From assembly GCA_004362315.1 (NCBI GenBank), contig SNWL01000008.1, positions 434,001 to 498,000 on the forward strand: a DNA stretch of 64,000 nucleotides, read 5' to 3'. Made by a program: the position numbers and the translations under genes. The stretch comes from Mycobacterium sp. BK086. Its GTDB lineage: Bacteria > Actinomycetota > Actinomycetes > Mycobacteriales > Mycobacteriaceae. The notes below the pieces were generated by a model. It did no database searches, was not told where the DNA came from, and worked only from the letters and a program-made list of their open reading frames with translations. How positions within the stretch are numbered: position 1 is the first letter of the stretch; every line of letters starts with the position of its first letter. Positions 7,903-16,399 of this stretch are shown here, piece by piece.

Positions 7903-10900
7903 CCCAACTACCCGATTTTGCAACGAATCACCCACCAAGCGAGGCTGGCGCCACCGTCGCCGCTAAGGTCAACGAATTGTTTCGGCTTCTGCGAGCCAAC
8001 AAAGTGACCGCGCCGCCGATTGCGATCGCCACGGCATACATCAACCCTGGTGGATTTGCGCTCCTCGCTGACGAATTGGAGGCAGCTCCGAGAATCCGAC
8101 TACTGCTAGGAGCCGAGCCCGAAGCTGACTCTATTCGAGCGATTACGTCTGGTGACTCCGATCAAGACGTTCGACGTGATGCTGCGATGCGACAACACCA
8201 ATCTTGGCTCGAGGCCGAACGGGACACGATGGGTTTCGCACGGGTGCCTACAACCGAGGCGAAGCGGATGGTGCAGTGGCTACGTAGCGTTGACAACGAC
8301 GGACGAGCAAAGGTCGAAGTACGTCGTTACTCAGGGGGTTTCCTTCACGGCAAGGCGTATATCGTCGAGGACGGGGCAGCGCAGGCCGCCATCGCCGGCT
8401 CGTCAAACATGACGTATGCAGGATTGGCTCGCAATGCCGAACTCAACCTGGGCACAGGCGGTGGCACAAGCGCGGCGTCGAAAGTCCGTGAGTGGTTCGA
8501 CCACTTTTGGGAGATCAGCGACGATTATGACCTCGCGGGGCTGTATGGGCGCTTGTGGGAAGCGCACACACCGTGGTCCATCTTCTTGCGGATGCTTTGG
8601 GAGCTCTATGGAGAGCACCTCGAAGCCGACGAGAATCCCAATGTTCGAACAGGGTTGCACCTCACGCGCTTCCAGGCTGACGGGGTAGCCCGAATGGAGC
8701 GGCTGCTGAACGAGCATGGAGGCGTGCTTGTCGCTGACGAGGTTGGTCTCGGGAAGACATTCCTCGCCGGCGAGGTGATATATCGCACGGCGAACATCAA
8801 TCGGCAGCGGGTGCTCATCGTCGCTCCAGCGGCGCTAAAGACATCGATGTGGGAGCCGTTTCTAGAAGCCCACGATTTCAGTCGGTGGGTGAAGGTCTAT
8901 TCCTACGAGGAAGTGCGCAACCGTTTGGATGTTGATAAGGGATCGATCGATGCTTTCCTACGAGAGGTCGAGGACTATTCGCTTGTAGTGATCGATGAGG
9001 CGCACAATTTGCGCAATTCCGGCGCTCAACGTTCCGGTGCGGTCGACCGCGTGATCACTGCCGGAAGCCCAAAGAAGGTCGTGCTATTGACGGCAACGCC
9101 GGTCAATAACTCGCTCATCGATCTCGAAACTCTCGTCAAGTATTTCATTCGTGATGACGCCCGCTTCGCGTCGTTGGGAATCCCGAGCATCCGCAGCTAC
9201 ATTCAACGCGCGCAAGCGATCGATCCGACGAATTTGACACCTGAGCACTTATTCGATCTTATGGACCAGGTCGCAGTACGCCGGACGCGAAAGTTTGTAA
9301 AAGAACACTACGCGAACGATCTCATCATCGGCCCCGACGGCAAGACGATGACGATAAAGTTCCCCCAGCCAAGCGTGCGGCGAATCGACTACAGTCTCGA
9401 TAATGATGGGCTGACGCTGATAGATGCCATGGTCTATGCACTTGATGATCCAACTGATCCGCACGCTCCCCACGCATGGCACGACCGTAGCCGCGATCCT
9501 GAGCGGCTCATGCTGGCGCGCTATCTGTCAAGCATGTACACAATCGACCATGACCTTCAGGAATATCAAATCACCAACGCTGGTCTATTGCGGTCCGGGC
9601 TACTCAAACGGCTGGAGTCAAGTCCGCATGCGTTGCATGCATCGCTTGAGAAAATGATTGTCTCCCATTCAGCATTTCTCGAAGCTCTGGGCAAGGGCTA
9701 CGTCCTCAAAGGTGAAGCTCTAAGTGAGTGGGTCTCTTCGGATTCTGACGATCTCGAAGCCTTTGTCACCGCTTTTGACCAAGACGACCAGATTGAATCG
9801 GTTGGCGGCTATCACCTGGCCGAGCTCGAGGCCGACGTCGAATCCGACATCGCCCTATTGTGTCGGCTGCGCGATCTGGCAGCGGTTGTTGTCGGCGGAA
9901 TCGAACCTAAGGTGAAGACGCTTATCGAAGAGTTAACCGCTATAGCTGCTGATGCGCAGCGGGTTGACCCACGTGGTTTGTCACAGGCGGACCGTCGGAA
10001 GGTCATCGTCTTTTCTGCTTTCACAGATACGATCATCCCGATTCACGAAGCCGTGCTTGCGGCTATCGACAACGCACCGGCAGATTCTCCGTTGGCTGAT
10101 TACCGAGGTCGTGTTGCCCCTCCAATTATGGGCTCGTACGCGAGGGCGCATGAGCGGGGCGCGAGCGGAGGTGTCGATCAAGGCGGCCGCGCATCCACCA
10201 TTGCCGGGTTCGCACCTCAGACAGCAGGACCACGCAATGCTCAGGGGCAACCCACGGCCAAGGATGAATTTGACATCCTCTTCAGCACTGATGTGCTCGC
10301 CGAGGGTGTCAATCTGCAGCAGGCAGGCCAAATGATCAACTACGACTTGCCGTGGAATCCCATGCGGATTGTTCAGCGTCATGGTCGAGTCGACCGAATT
10401 GGGTCCAAGCATGACTACGTCCACCTGGGCTTATTCTTTCCTGCGGCCCGCCTAGATGCGCTGCTGGAGCTGGAGTCGCGGCTGGAGGCGAAGCTAGCAT
10501 TGGCTGATGCAGCGGTGGGCGCAGGCGAAGTGCTTCCCGGACGTGGGCCGGGCCAGGAAGTGAATCTGGCCGACGACGAAGTCATTGAAGATTTTGAGAA
10601 GTTGCTGGACACAGGCGGGTCTAGCGCATCTCTCTCTGGAGAGGAATACCGGCGCCGATTGTTCGGCGCATTCAACATGGAGCCGCTTCTCAAATCCGAG
10701 GCCCTGAGCCTCCCGTACGGATCGGGTAGTGGTTTCGTCAACCCTGCCGTGCAAGGAAACGGTTACGTTTTCTGTTTGAAGATCGGGATCAGTGCCAAGC
10801 CATGGTTCCGCTATGTACCTGCCACCGATGACTGGATGGTCAGGCACAACGATGATGGAACGCCGATCGTCTCGCCTGACACCTTGATATCGCTTCGGGT

Positions 10901-11348
10901 CGCTGACCCACAGGACGCTGTTGCCGAGAGATGGCTGCCGCCCGAGGTCTACGACAAAGCTTTCGACGCCTGGGAAGTCGCACGCAACGATTGCTATCGG
11001 GCTTGGAAAGAACTGACGGATCCCAACGCCTTTCAGCCCGACCTACCGCTATCGTTCCGGGACGCATCCGCATTGGTGATTCATAGGGGCGGCTATCTGG
11101 GAAGAGAGGTTCAGATCGAGCTGGCAAGCCGCCTTCGTACCGTTCCGTCTTCAAAAGTGTCTCGCCAAGTGCGGGGAGCTCTTAACAACGGTCGTACCGA
11201 TGAGGAACGCATCAAACTGGTCGCTGAGGTGCTCGACGAGGCAGGTATTACACCGCCGCCCGTCCGCGAGCCGTTGCCCGATATCGAAGCCCATGAGGTT
11301 CGATTGGTTGCTTGGCTCGCGGTGCAGGGGACGCGTGGGCTTCAATAG
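7899..11348 (+). CDS. PLD-family nuclease fused to SNF2-type helicase
   Basis: The 1149-residue protein starts at the GTG at 7899, which shares four bases with the methyltransferase stop. Residues ~20-190 form a phospholipase-D-like domain with one HxK motif (HGKAYIVED, ~149-157) followed by GSSNMT. Single-HxK PLD nucleases usually work as dimers. A superfamily-2 SNF2/DEAD-like helicase follows: motif I ADEVGLGKTF (~279-288), motif II DEAH (~366), motif III LLTATPVNN (~396), motif V FSTDVLAEGVNLQ (~795-806) and motif VI QRHGRVDRIG (~825-834). The C-terminal 300 residues have no fold I recognise. PLD-helicase proteins beside large adenine methyltransferases are typical of defence islands (compare DrmD and DrmC in DISARM). 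The likely role is translocation on unmodified DNA and cleavage. Confidence 0.88.
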   Translation: MTQLPDFATNHPPSEAGATVAAKVNELFRLLRANKVTAPPIAIATAYINPGGFALLADELEAAPRIRLLLGAEPEADSIRAITSGDSDQDVRRDAAMRQHQSWLEAERDTMGFARVPTTEAKRMVQWLRSVDNDGRAKVEVRRYSGGFLHGKAYIVEDGAAQAAIAGSSNMTYAGLARNAELNLGTGGGTSAASKVREWFDHFWEISDDYDLAGLYGRLWEAHTPWSIFLRMLWELYGEHLEADENPNVRTGLHLTRFQADGVARMERLLNEHGGVLVADEVGLGKTFLAGEVIYRTANINRQRVLIVAPAALKTSMWEPFLEAHDFSRWVKVYSYEEVRNRLDVDKGSIDAFLREVEDYSLVVIDEAHNLRNSGAQRSGAVDRVITAGSPKKVVLLTATPVNNSLIDLETLVKYFIRDDARFASLGIPSIRSYIQRAQAIDPTNLTPEHLFDLMDQVAVRRTRKFVKEHYANDLIIGPDGKTMTIKFPQPSVRRIDYSLDNDGLTLIDAMVYALDDPTDPHAPHAWHDRSRDPERLMLARYLSSMYTIDHDLQEYQITNAGLLRSGLLKRLESSPHALHASLEKMIVSHSAFLEALGKGYVLKGEALSEWVSSDSDDLEAFVTAFDQDDQIESVGGYHLAELEADVESDIALLCRLRDLAAVVVGGIEPKVKTLIEELTAIAADAQRVDPRGLSQADRRKVIVFSAFTDTIIPIHEAVLAAIDNAPADSPLADYRGRVAPPIMGSYARAHERGASGGVDQGGRASTIAGFAPQTAGPRNAQGQPTAKDEFDILFSTDVLAEGVNLQQAGQMINYDLPWNPMRIVQRHGRVDRIGSKHDYVHLGLFFPAARLDALLELESRLEAKLALADAAVGAGEVLPGRGPGQEVNLADDEVIEDFEKLLDTGGSSASLSGEEYRRRLFGAFNMEPLLKSEALSLPYGSGSGFVNPAVQGNGYVFCLKIGISAKPWFRYVPATDDWMVRHNDDGTPIVSPDTLISLRVADPQDAVAERWLPPEVYDKAFDAWEVARNDCYRAWKELTDPNAFQPDLPLSFRDASALVIHRGGYLGREVQIELASRLRTVPSSKVSRQVRGALNNGRTDEERIKLVAEVLDEAGITPPPVREPLPDIEAHEVRLVAWLAVQGTRGLQ

Positions 11349-11643
11349 GACAGACGTTCCGTGAACGCACGTTCGTGTCGATGAATCCGCCCACAAGGGA
11401 CATCGGCGCACACATCGCGGGAGTTATGTGGTTCGTCGAGGACGTTTCACGCGAGTGATTCTGATGGCCAAGCAGTCTCAGCGGCTGACTGTAATTCGCC
11501 TCCAGAACGGTCCGACCTGCCGTGCAGGGACTACTTTTCAGCTCCCGGTAGTCGGTCGATGATTCAATCCGTAGCAAGGTGTGACGCATTTGCCTGTCGG
11601 CTATCAGCCAGCACGCGCGCGAAGAGATTGGAAGAATGTGTAC
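11349..11643 (+). other. Gap within the island holding two short coupled ORFs
   Basis: Between the helicase stop and the EVE-like gene, an ATG at 11381 opens a 25-codon frame (MNPPTRDIGAHIAG...) that ends in TGA at 11456-11458. A GTG at 11455 overlaps that stop and opens a 35-residue frame ending at 11562, with an internal ATG at 11464 (MAKQSQRL...). Both read like plausible peptide starts rather than high-GC shadow frames, and they follow the same GTGA coupling as the large genes. They may be small proteins, or the N-terminal remnants of a decayed gene. No domain is recognisable, and coding potential is unproven. Confidence 0.25.
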
Positions 11644-12165
11644 ATGGCGGCCTACCTACTGGTGATCGGCGATCGGGATGCCCTTGGCTGGATATTGAGC
11701 GAGGGCCGAACTGCATTTCCCGAAGCGAGGCAGCGCGAGGTGAGTTCGGTGTCGATAGGGGATGAATTCTTCCTTTATACAACTCGAGGGGCATTTCGAA
11801 ATCCGACCCGCGATCGCGGACGCGTAATTGGGACGGCGTCGGTCACGAGCAATGTGGGTCAGCTGCGCGAGTCGGTGAGCTTCAACGGTCGCGATTATCC
11901 AGTCGGATGTGATCTTGAGGTGGGCCGGCTCGCCCCGCTCGGAAGAGGCGTTGAGTTGGCGCCGCTGGTGACCGGATTGGATGCGTTCAAGGACGCGGGC
12001 AACGCGTGGGCGATCAGGCTTCGGCGACCATTGTTGCGCTTGACCGAGTACGACGCATGTCTTTTGAGCGGGGTGCTCAATGAGGTTGATCGTTCGTTCG
12101 AGGCGAGACGCGAGTACACGCGTTGGTTCGTGGACTCGCGATCAAGAGGCCGCGGCCATCGCTGA
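11644..12165 (+). CDS. Putative EVE/PUA-like domain protein (candidate modified-base reader)
   Basis: The ATG at 11644 (GGAAGA nine bases upstream) gives 173 residues; a GTG two codons earlier is an alternative. The first half has the layout of EVE/PUA-like domains: AYLLVIGDRDALGWIL, a basic central stretch, then SIGDEFFLYTTRGAF and RVIGTASVTSNV. EVE proteins usually open with a short strand and a Trp and then carry a D-x-hydrophobic-hydrophobic-x-Y segment. EVE domains bind modified bases in DNA or RNA and often lie next to restriction genes. Its strand, its low GC and its position 295 bp after the helicase place it in the same island. The domain call rests on pattern alone and is moderate; what it reads is unknown. 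Confidence 0.5.
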   Translation: MAAYLLVIGDRDALGWILSEGRTAFPEARQREVSSVSIGDEFFLYTTRGAFRNPTRDRGRVIGTASVTSNVGQLRESVSFNGRDYPVGCDLEVGRLAPLGRGVELAPLVTGLDAFKDAGNAWAIRLRRPLLRLTEYDACLLSGVLNEVDRSFEARREYTRWFVDSRSRGRGHR

Positions 12166-12294
12166 TCGGTTGGTCCAGCTGTCTTCGCGCAAGGCAGTTC
12201 GGTGTGTGCGCCCGCGGGATACTTTGAATCATCGGTCCCGCGCGGCATGGTTGGGCGTCGAGACGCACGTGGCCACGTCAACGAAAGGGAGCAC

Positions 12295-12720
12295 ATGCGA
12301 CTGTTCATCACCGGCGTCGACGCCGACGGCAAGTCCTGCGTCGTCAGCAGCGACGAGGTCGAAATCAACTCCGTCGCACCTGGTTTCGCCATCGGCATCC
12401 CGTACAACACGACCCAGAGCCCGCCACCCGCGAGACCCCAAGGCGATGCCGACCTCATCGACCAGTTCCTCGAGCCCGGCCTTGCCCGCTGGATGGTCGT
12501 CGAGCAAGGCCCCAACACCGAGACCCCCAAGCATCACACTGACACCCTCGACCTTGAGACCGTCCTCAGCGGCAGCGTCGACCTCATCCTCGACGACGGA
12601 GCACACCGCCTCGAAGCCGGCGACATGGTCGTCATGACCGGCGTCGACCACGCCTGGAAAGCCGGCCCCGACGGCTACCGCATGTCCGCCGTCCTCATCG
12701 GCACCCCGCCGCCGGCATAA
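12295..12720 (+). CDS. Small cupin-domain protein
   Basis: The 141-residue protein starts at the ATG at 12295, preceded by AAAGGGAG. It is a single cupin barrel with the expected pieces: HHTDTLDLETVLSG (metal-binding His region with E), then GSVDLILDDGAHRLEAGDMVVMTGVDHAW (second cupin motif, G-x5-G-D-x6-H). Similar stand-alone cupins follow oxidoreductases or bind small carboxylates. Nothing nearby suggests a substrate. Base composition is back to the high-GC host pattern, so the right boundary of the island lies between 12165 and this gene. A start 31 codons earlier is in frame, but the extra residues are not cupin-like. Confidence 0.75.
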   Translation: MRLFITGVDADGKSCVVSSDEVEINSVAPGFAIGIPYNTTQSPPPARPQGDADLIDQFLEPGLARWMVVEQGPNTETPKHHTDTLDLETVLSGSVDLILDDGAHRLEAGDMVVMTGVDHAWKAGPDGYRMSAVLIGTPPPA

Positions 12721-12729
12721 CCCGCCTTA

Positions 12730-12742
12730 GGTTCGCCGAACC
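12730..12742 (+). terminator. Possible hairpin after the cupin gene
   Basis: GGTTC and GAACC form a perfect 5-bp stem around a 3-base loop, ten bases after the cupin stop. There is no U-tract, so this would be an atypical mycobacterial terminator and the assignment is tentative. Confidence 0.25.
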
Positions 12743-12779
12743 CCTAGACAACGCCAGTTGTCACACGGGAAAATCGGTC

Positions 12780-13358
12780 ATGCACAAGGGGTTCGCACTA
12801 GCAGTGGCGTTAATAGTGGCAGCACTCACCGCACCAATTGGCCGCGCCGACAACCCGACCCCGTCACTGCCACAGTTCGTCCCACACGAGTCCGACTGGC
12901 AGCCCAACACCGTCGTCTATCCCTACAACCTCTGGCAGAACCGGTTCACCCCCGACCAAGTCACCGCCATGCGCGAATCCTGCCAATGGTTCAACGCCCA
13001 ATACGACCCACTCATGAGCCAGGTGTTCGGCTTTCAACACTTCCTCGACAGCCAGCATGACAACTGGCGAGCCCCCGCTGTCCAACAAGCCGCCAGCACC
13101 ATCGAAGCCAACCTCGACCAGTCCGCGGCCTTCCTCGACCCACGCGCCCACACCCTGTTCATCGTCAACTACCCCGACCAGAGCGAGTATTCGCCTGTCT
13201 ACAACGGGGATTCGGTGTTCCACCTCTGGTATCAGCTCACCCAGATCAGCGACAACATAAAGCAGCAGCTGCCGTCAGGTCAGCTCAACGCTCACATCGC
13301 CACCGCCAACGTCTACGGCACCACCATCCGCGACTCCGGAGTGTGCGCGGGCGCCTAA
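12780..13358 (+). CDS. Secreted protein of unknown function
   Basis: A 192-residue precursor has a 23-residue signal peptide (MHKGFALAVALIVAALTAPIGRA). The mature protein is rich in aromatic residues (VVYPYNLWQNRF, SCQWFNAQYDP, DNWRAPAV) and has two cysteines, one in RESCQWF and one at the C-terminus (SGVCAGA), which may pair. It appears to be a single alpha-helical domain, and I recognise no family. Its stop overlaps the stop of the opposing DUF385 gene by four bases (convergent). Confidence 0.65.
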   Translation: MHKGFALAVALIVAALTAPIGRADNPTPSLPQFVPHESDWQPNTVVYPYNLWQNRFTPDQVTAMRESCQWFNAQYDPLMSQVFGFQHFLDSQHDNWRAPAVQQAASTIEANLDQSAAFLDPRAHTLFIVNYPDQSEYSPVYNGDSVFHLWYQLTQISDNIKQQLPSGQLNAHIATANVYGTTIRDSGVCAGA

Positions 13359-13837
13359 GCGGAGGTGAACCGGATCGCCGCGAGCTTGTTCACCTCGATC
13401 GCCTCGCGAAACTCGTCCAACGACGGAATCCGGTCATCGCGAAACTGCAGCCCCATCATCCGCTGCGCCCGCTTCACCCCGTACGACACCGCGCACCGGT
13501 GAAACAGATCCGCGGTCGCCTCACGGTCCTCGATCAGCTCACCTCGCATCGCGCGTTCGCGTCCGTCCACCAACACCGACGCCGAGCCACCGCCACGGAA
13601 GTTCACCTTCCAGACGCTCCCGATCAACGCATACAAATCGCCGTCGATGTGATGCGCACTCACCGGAATGTTGAAGTCCCGTCCGGTCTTGCGTCCCTTG
13701 AACGAAAGCACCATGAATTGCTTACGCAGCCCGCCCACGAGCGGGGTGCGCAACAGATACCGCATGAGCGGGTTGACGGCCCGCATGATCGCATCCGGCG
13801 GAGGCGCCGGCGTGATCGCCGCTGTCTGATCTGCCAC
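13355..13837 (-). CDS. Nitroreductase-fold protein, deazaflavin (F420)-dependent type (DUF385)
   Basis: The 160-residue protein starts at the GTG at 13837 (VADQTAAITPAP); longer in-frame starts up to 14026 only add Arg-rich, non-conserved residues. FKGRKTGRDFNIPV followed by DLYALIG and WKVNFRGGGSASVLVDGRE is the pattern of the mycobacterial DUF385 family, split-barrel proteins that bind coenzyme F420 (relatives of Ddn and of the F420-dependent quinone reductases). It probably reduces a quinone or a small xenobiotic in the cytosol or at the membrane. It is convergent with the secreted-protein gene and divergent from the GH16 gene about 100 bp to the right. Confidence 0.75.
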   Translation of the reverse strand: MADQTAAITPAPPPDAIMRAVNPLMRYLLRTPLVGGLRKQFMVLSFKGRKTGRDFNIPVSAHHIDGDLYALIGSVWKVNFRGGGSASVLVDGRERAMRGELIEDREATADLFHRCAVSYGVKRAQRMMGLQFRDDRIPSLDEFREAIEVNKLAAIRFTSA

Positions 13838-13937
13838 GGCACCACCGTACGGCCGCAGCCCGCATAACCGCAGCTCAATACGCATACAGCAGACAACAAG
13901 GTTGCGCCTCGCCGAACGAAGCGGCTTGTATGGGGTC

Positions 13938-14747
13938 ATGGATCGTCGCCAGATGCTGATGACCGCAGGCCTCGGCCTCCTCACAGCAGCCACGAGAATC
14001 CCGCACGCCAACGCCGCACCGGCCACACCCGTCCCAGAGGCCCCGGCCCCGCAGAACTACCTCTTCCACGACGAGTTCGACGGCCCCGCCGGCTCGGCCC
14101 CCGACCCCTCGAAGTGGACCACCGCCCTGGCCCGCGAAACCATGGAAGACCCCACCTTCTGGGAGCTGCCCGAAAACGTCGGCCAATACCGCGACGACCG
14201 CCGCAACGTCTACCTCGACGGCAACTCCAACCTCGTCTTCCACGCCGCCAAGGACGGACCCACCTACTACAGCGGCAAGATCTTCGGGAAGTGGCAGGGC
14301 GGCATCGGCCATACCTGGGAAGCCCGGATGAAGATGGACTGCCTGACCCCCGGCTGCTGGCCCGCCTGGTACCTATCCAACGAAAGCCCGGTCAACGGCG
14401 GCGAAGTGGACGTCATGGAGTGGTACGGCAACGGCAAGTGGGCACCCGGCACCGCCGTGCACGCCAAGCTCAACGGCGGCGAACACGTCAGCCAGACCAT
14501 CTCCGTCGACAGCGCCTGGCACACCTGGCGCGTGGTGTGGGACGACGCCGGCATGAGCTTCTCCAAAGACGGTGCGGCGCCCTACTTCACCGTTCCCGCG
14601 CGCTCGCTACCGGACTGGCAGTTCAATGACCCTGGCTACCAAATGTTTCCGGTGTTCGACCTCGCGGTCGCCGGCTCCGGTGGCGGCGATCCCACCGCAG
14701 GCAAGTACCCGGCGAACATGCTGATCGACTACATCCGCGTCTGGTGA
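13938..14747 (+). CDS. Secreted family GH16 beta-glucanase (Rv0315-like)
   Basis: The ATG at 13938 gives 269 residues with a Tat-like signal peptide (MDRRQMLMTAG... ending near HANA-APA). The catalytic GH16 motif GEVDVMEW is present, with the nucleophile at Glu156 and the acid/base at Glu161. The flanking HTWEARMKMD and WHTWRVVWD strands belong to the concanavalin-like jelly roll. The protein closely resembles the M. tuberculosis secreted beta-1,3-glucanase Rv0315 in length and motif spacing. It should hydrolyse beta-1,3 or mixed-linkage glucans outside the cell. An earlier in-frame start at 13902 would displace the signal peptide. Confidence 0.85.
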   Translation: MDRRQMLMTAGLGLLTAATRIPHANAAPATPVPEAPAPQNYLFHDEFDGPAGSAPDPSKWTTALARETMEDPTFWELPENVGQYRDDRRNVYLDGNSNLVFHAAKDGPTYYSGKIFGKWQGGIGHTWEARMKMDCLTPGCWPAWYLSNESPVNGGEVDVMEWYGNGKWAPGTAVHAKLNGGEHVSQTISVDSAWHTWRVVWDDAGMSFSKDGAAPYFTVPARSLPDWQFNDPGYQMFPVFDLAVAGSGGGDPTAGKYPANMLIDYIRVW

Positions 14748-14760
14748 CCAACGCGATCCG

Positions 14761-16296
14761 CTAGGGCGCAATCAGCTGCCCGGCGTCCGAAGCCGCTTGC
14801 AGCAGTTGGGGAATGGTCAGCGCGCCATACCCGGTCTCCACGGGACCCATCGGCAACCCCAGCCACGGCACCACCCCGGGATCCGGGTCGAGGTCGAGGT
14901 TGTACGCCTGCATGCCCGGCAGATGATGCTCGAAGAAGTTCCCCAGCGTGTCGACCATGAAGATCAGATCGCCGATCGGGCCGTAGCCATACAGCGCCGA
15001 CGCATTGAACAGTGGCGCAACCGCATTCGGGTCGCCGATCATCACGATCGCGCCGTAGTGCGGCTTGATTCCGCCGGCGGGCACATAGGTCGGCATGAAC
15101 GGCTGCAGACCCGGGAGATCGGTGGCGAAGAACGCCGCCGGGTCACCATAGGTCTCGATGTTGACGAACCCGGAGTCGGCGCCGTTGCCCGCGACGATGC
15201 TGTTCATACCGGGACTCTCGAAGCCGATGCCGTCCAAACCCGTCTGCTGCGCAACGTATTCGGCCTCCCAGCCGCCCAGCGAGTGGCCGGTGACAAAGAT
15301 GTCAGATGTGCTGTACCCCTGCAACGCCGCGTCGGCCTGTACCCGGTTTGCGAATGCCAGCGCGTCGTGGAACGCCCGCGGAGTGGTGTGAGTGTAGAGG
15401 ACCTGCAGGTCGGTGATGATCTGCGAGATGGCGATCAGCGGGTTGAACAACAGGTTCGTCCCGCCGGTGGTGCCCTGATAGGCGATGATGATCTGATTCT
15501 GCGGGGTCACCCACACCTGCGCTCGCTCGCCCGTCAGGGTGTTGGTGGACGTCACCGGCACCCCGTTGACGGTGAACGGCCGCAACCCGCCCGGGGTACC
15601 GCCCAGCACGTACTCCGCCGCGGCGGCGTTCAGGAATTGGGCGACGGTCGGCGTCAGTGCGGTCGTCGGGCCGGTGTAGGTCATCGTGGGTGGCGCCGGT
15701 TGCGTGGTCGGCGTCGCGTCCAGTCCGACCGCGTGCTCGATTCGCCGGAACACCGCGAAAATCAGGTTGTCGAAGGGCGCGAAGTCGAGCGGGCTTTGTG
15801 GGCCGCCGACCGCGGCGGTGAGGTCGAGCGCCTGCAGCACGGTGTTGACGATGTGGCCGGGCAGTGCGATCAGCTTGGCGATCGGGGACAGCGGTGCCGG
15901 GGGAGTCGGGGTCGTCGGCGAGGTGACGGTCACCGCGAGCGCAGGGCTCGTCGTGGTCGTCCTCGCCGTGGTCGCCACGGCGCGGATGGATGCGGCCGAC
16001 GCACTCGCCGGTTTCGCCGAGTTGACCCGCGACGCAGTCGAATCCGGTCGGACCGTCGAGCGGCGGGCCGTCCCCAGGCCGCTGCCACGATGGTCCCGGG
16101 CGTCAGCCGCCTTCCTCGGGCCGCTGGCCTGTGACTGGCTTGACGATGTCGCACCGTGGCCGGTATCGGCCCAGGCCGCAGCTTGTCCGCCGACGGTTCC
16201 GATGCCCAACCCGATGCCCACCGCGACCGTAGCCACGGCGCAACGGGACGCTGTCCTCTTCCGGTGGCTGGCGCGGCGCTGCGCTTGTACCGTCAT
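14761..16296 (-). CDS. Exported lipase/cutinase-like alpha/beta hydrolase with long low-complexity linker
   Basis: The 511-residue precursor has a basic N-terminus, a hydrophobic segment (VATVAVGIGLGIGTVGG) and an Ala-rich cleavage region. About 100 residues of Ser/Thr/Pro/Ala-rich linker follow. From residue ~200 comes an alpha/beta-hydrolase domain: IIAYQGTTGG (oxyanion strand), then the nucleophile elbow TGHSLGGWEAEY with Ser at about 338, as in class 3 lipases. A later Asp and His (IETYGDPAAF, HHLPGMQAY) could complete the triad. The same signal, linker, enzyme layout occurs in many surface-exposed mycobacterial esterases. The substrate is probably a lipid ester, but this is not shown by sequence. 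Confidence 0.75.
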   Translation of the reverse strand: MTVQAQRRASHRKRTASRCAVATVAVGIGLGIGTVGGQAAAWADTGHGATSSSQSQASGPRKAADARDHRGSGLGTARRSTVRPDSTASRVNSAKPASASAASIRAVATTARTTTTSPALAVTVTSPTTPTPPAPLSPIAKLIALPGHIVNTVLQALDLTAAVGGPQSPLDFAPFDNLIFAVFRRIEHAVGLDATPTTQPAPPTMTYTGPTTALTPTVAQFLNAAAAEYVLGGTPGGLRPFTVNGVPVTSTNTLTGERAQVWVTPQNQIIIAYQGTTGGTNLLFNPLIAISQIITDLQVLYTHTTPRAFHDALAFANRVQADAALQGYSTSDIFVTGHSLGGWEAEYVAQQTGLDGIGFESPGMNSIVAGNGADSGFVNIETYGDPAAFFATDLPGLQPFMPTYVPAGGIKPHYGAIVMIGDPNAVAPLFNASALYGYGPIGDLIFMVDTLGNFFEHHLPGMQAYNLDLDPDPGVVPWLGLPMGPVETGYGALTIPQLLQAASDAGQLIAP

Positions 16297-16399
16297 CTAT
16301 CCCCGTATTCCGTCACGGTGTCTCTGCGTTGCTGACGACGATATGACAACGCGCAATGTCGGTCTCGATTTTCACGGCCAAACCGCTCGGGACGCCCAA

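Noticed and set aside
3925..12165. A complete DISARM or BREX system
   Set aside because: No DrmA/DrmB (DUF1998) genes, no BrxC/PglZ/BrxA proteins and no Lon-like protease lie in the window; only the methyltransferase and PLD-helicase parts are similar.
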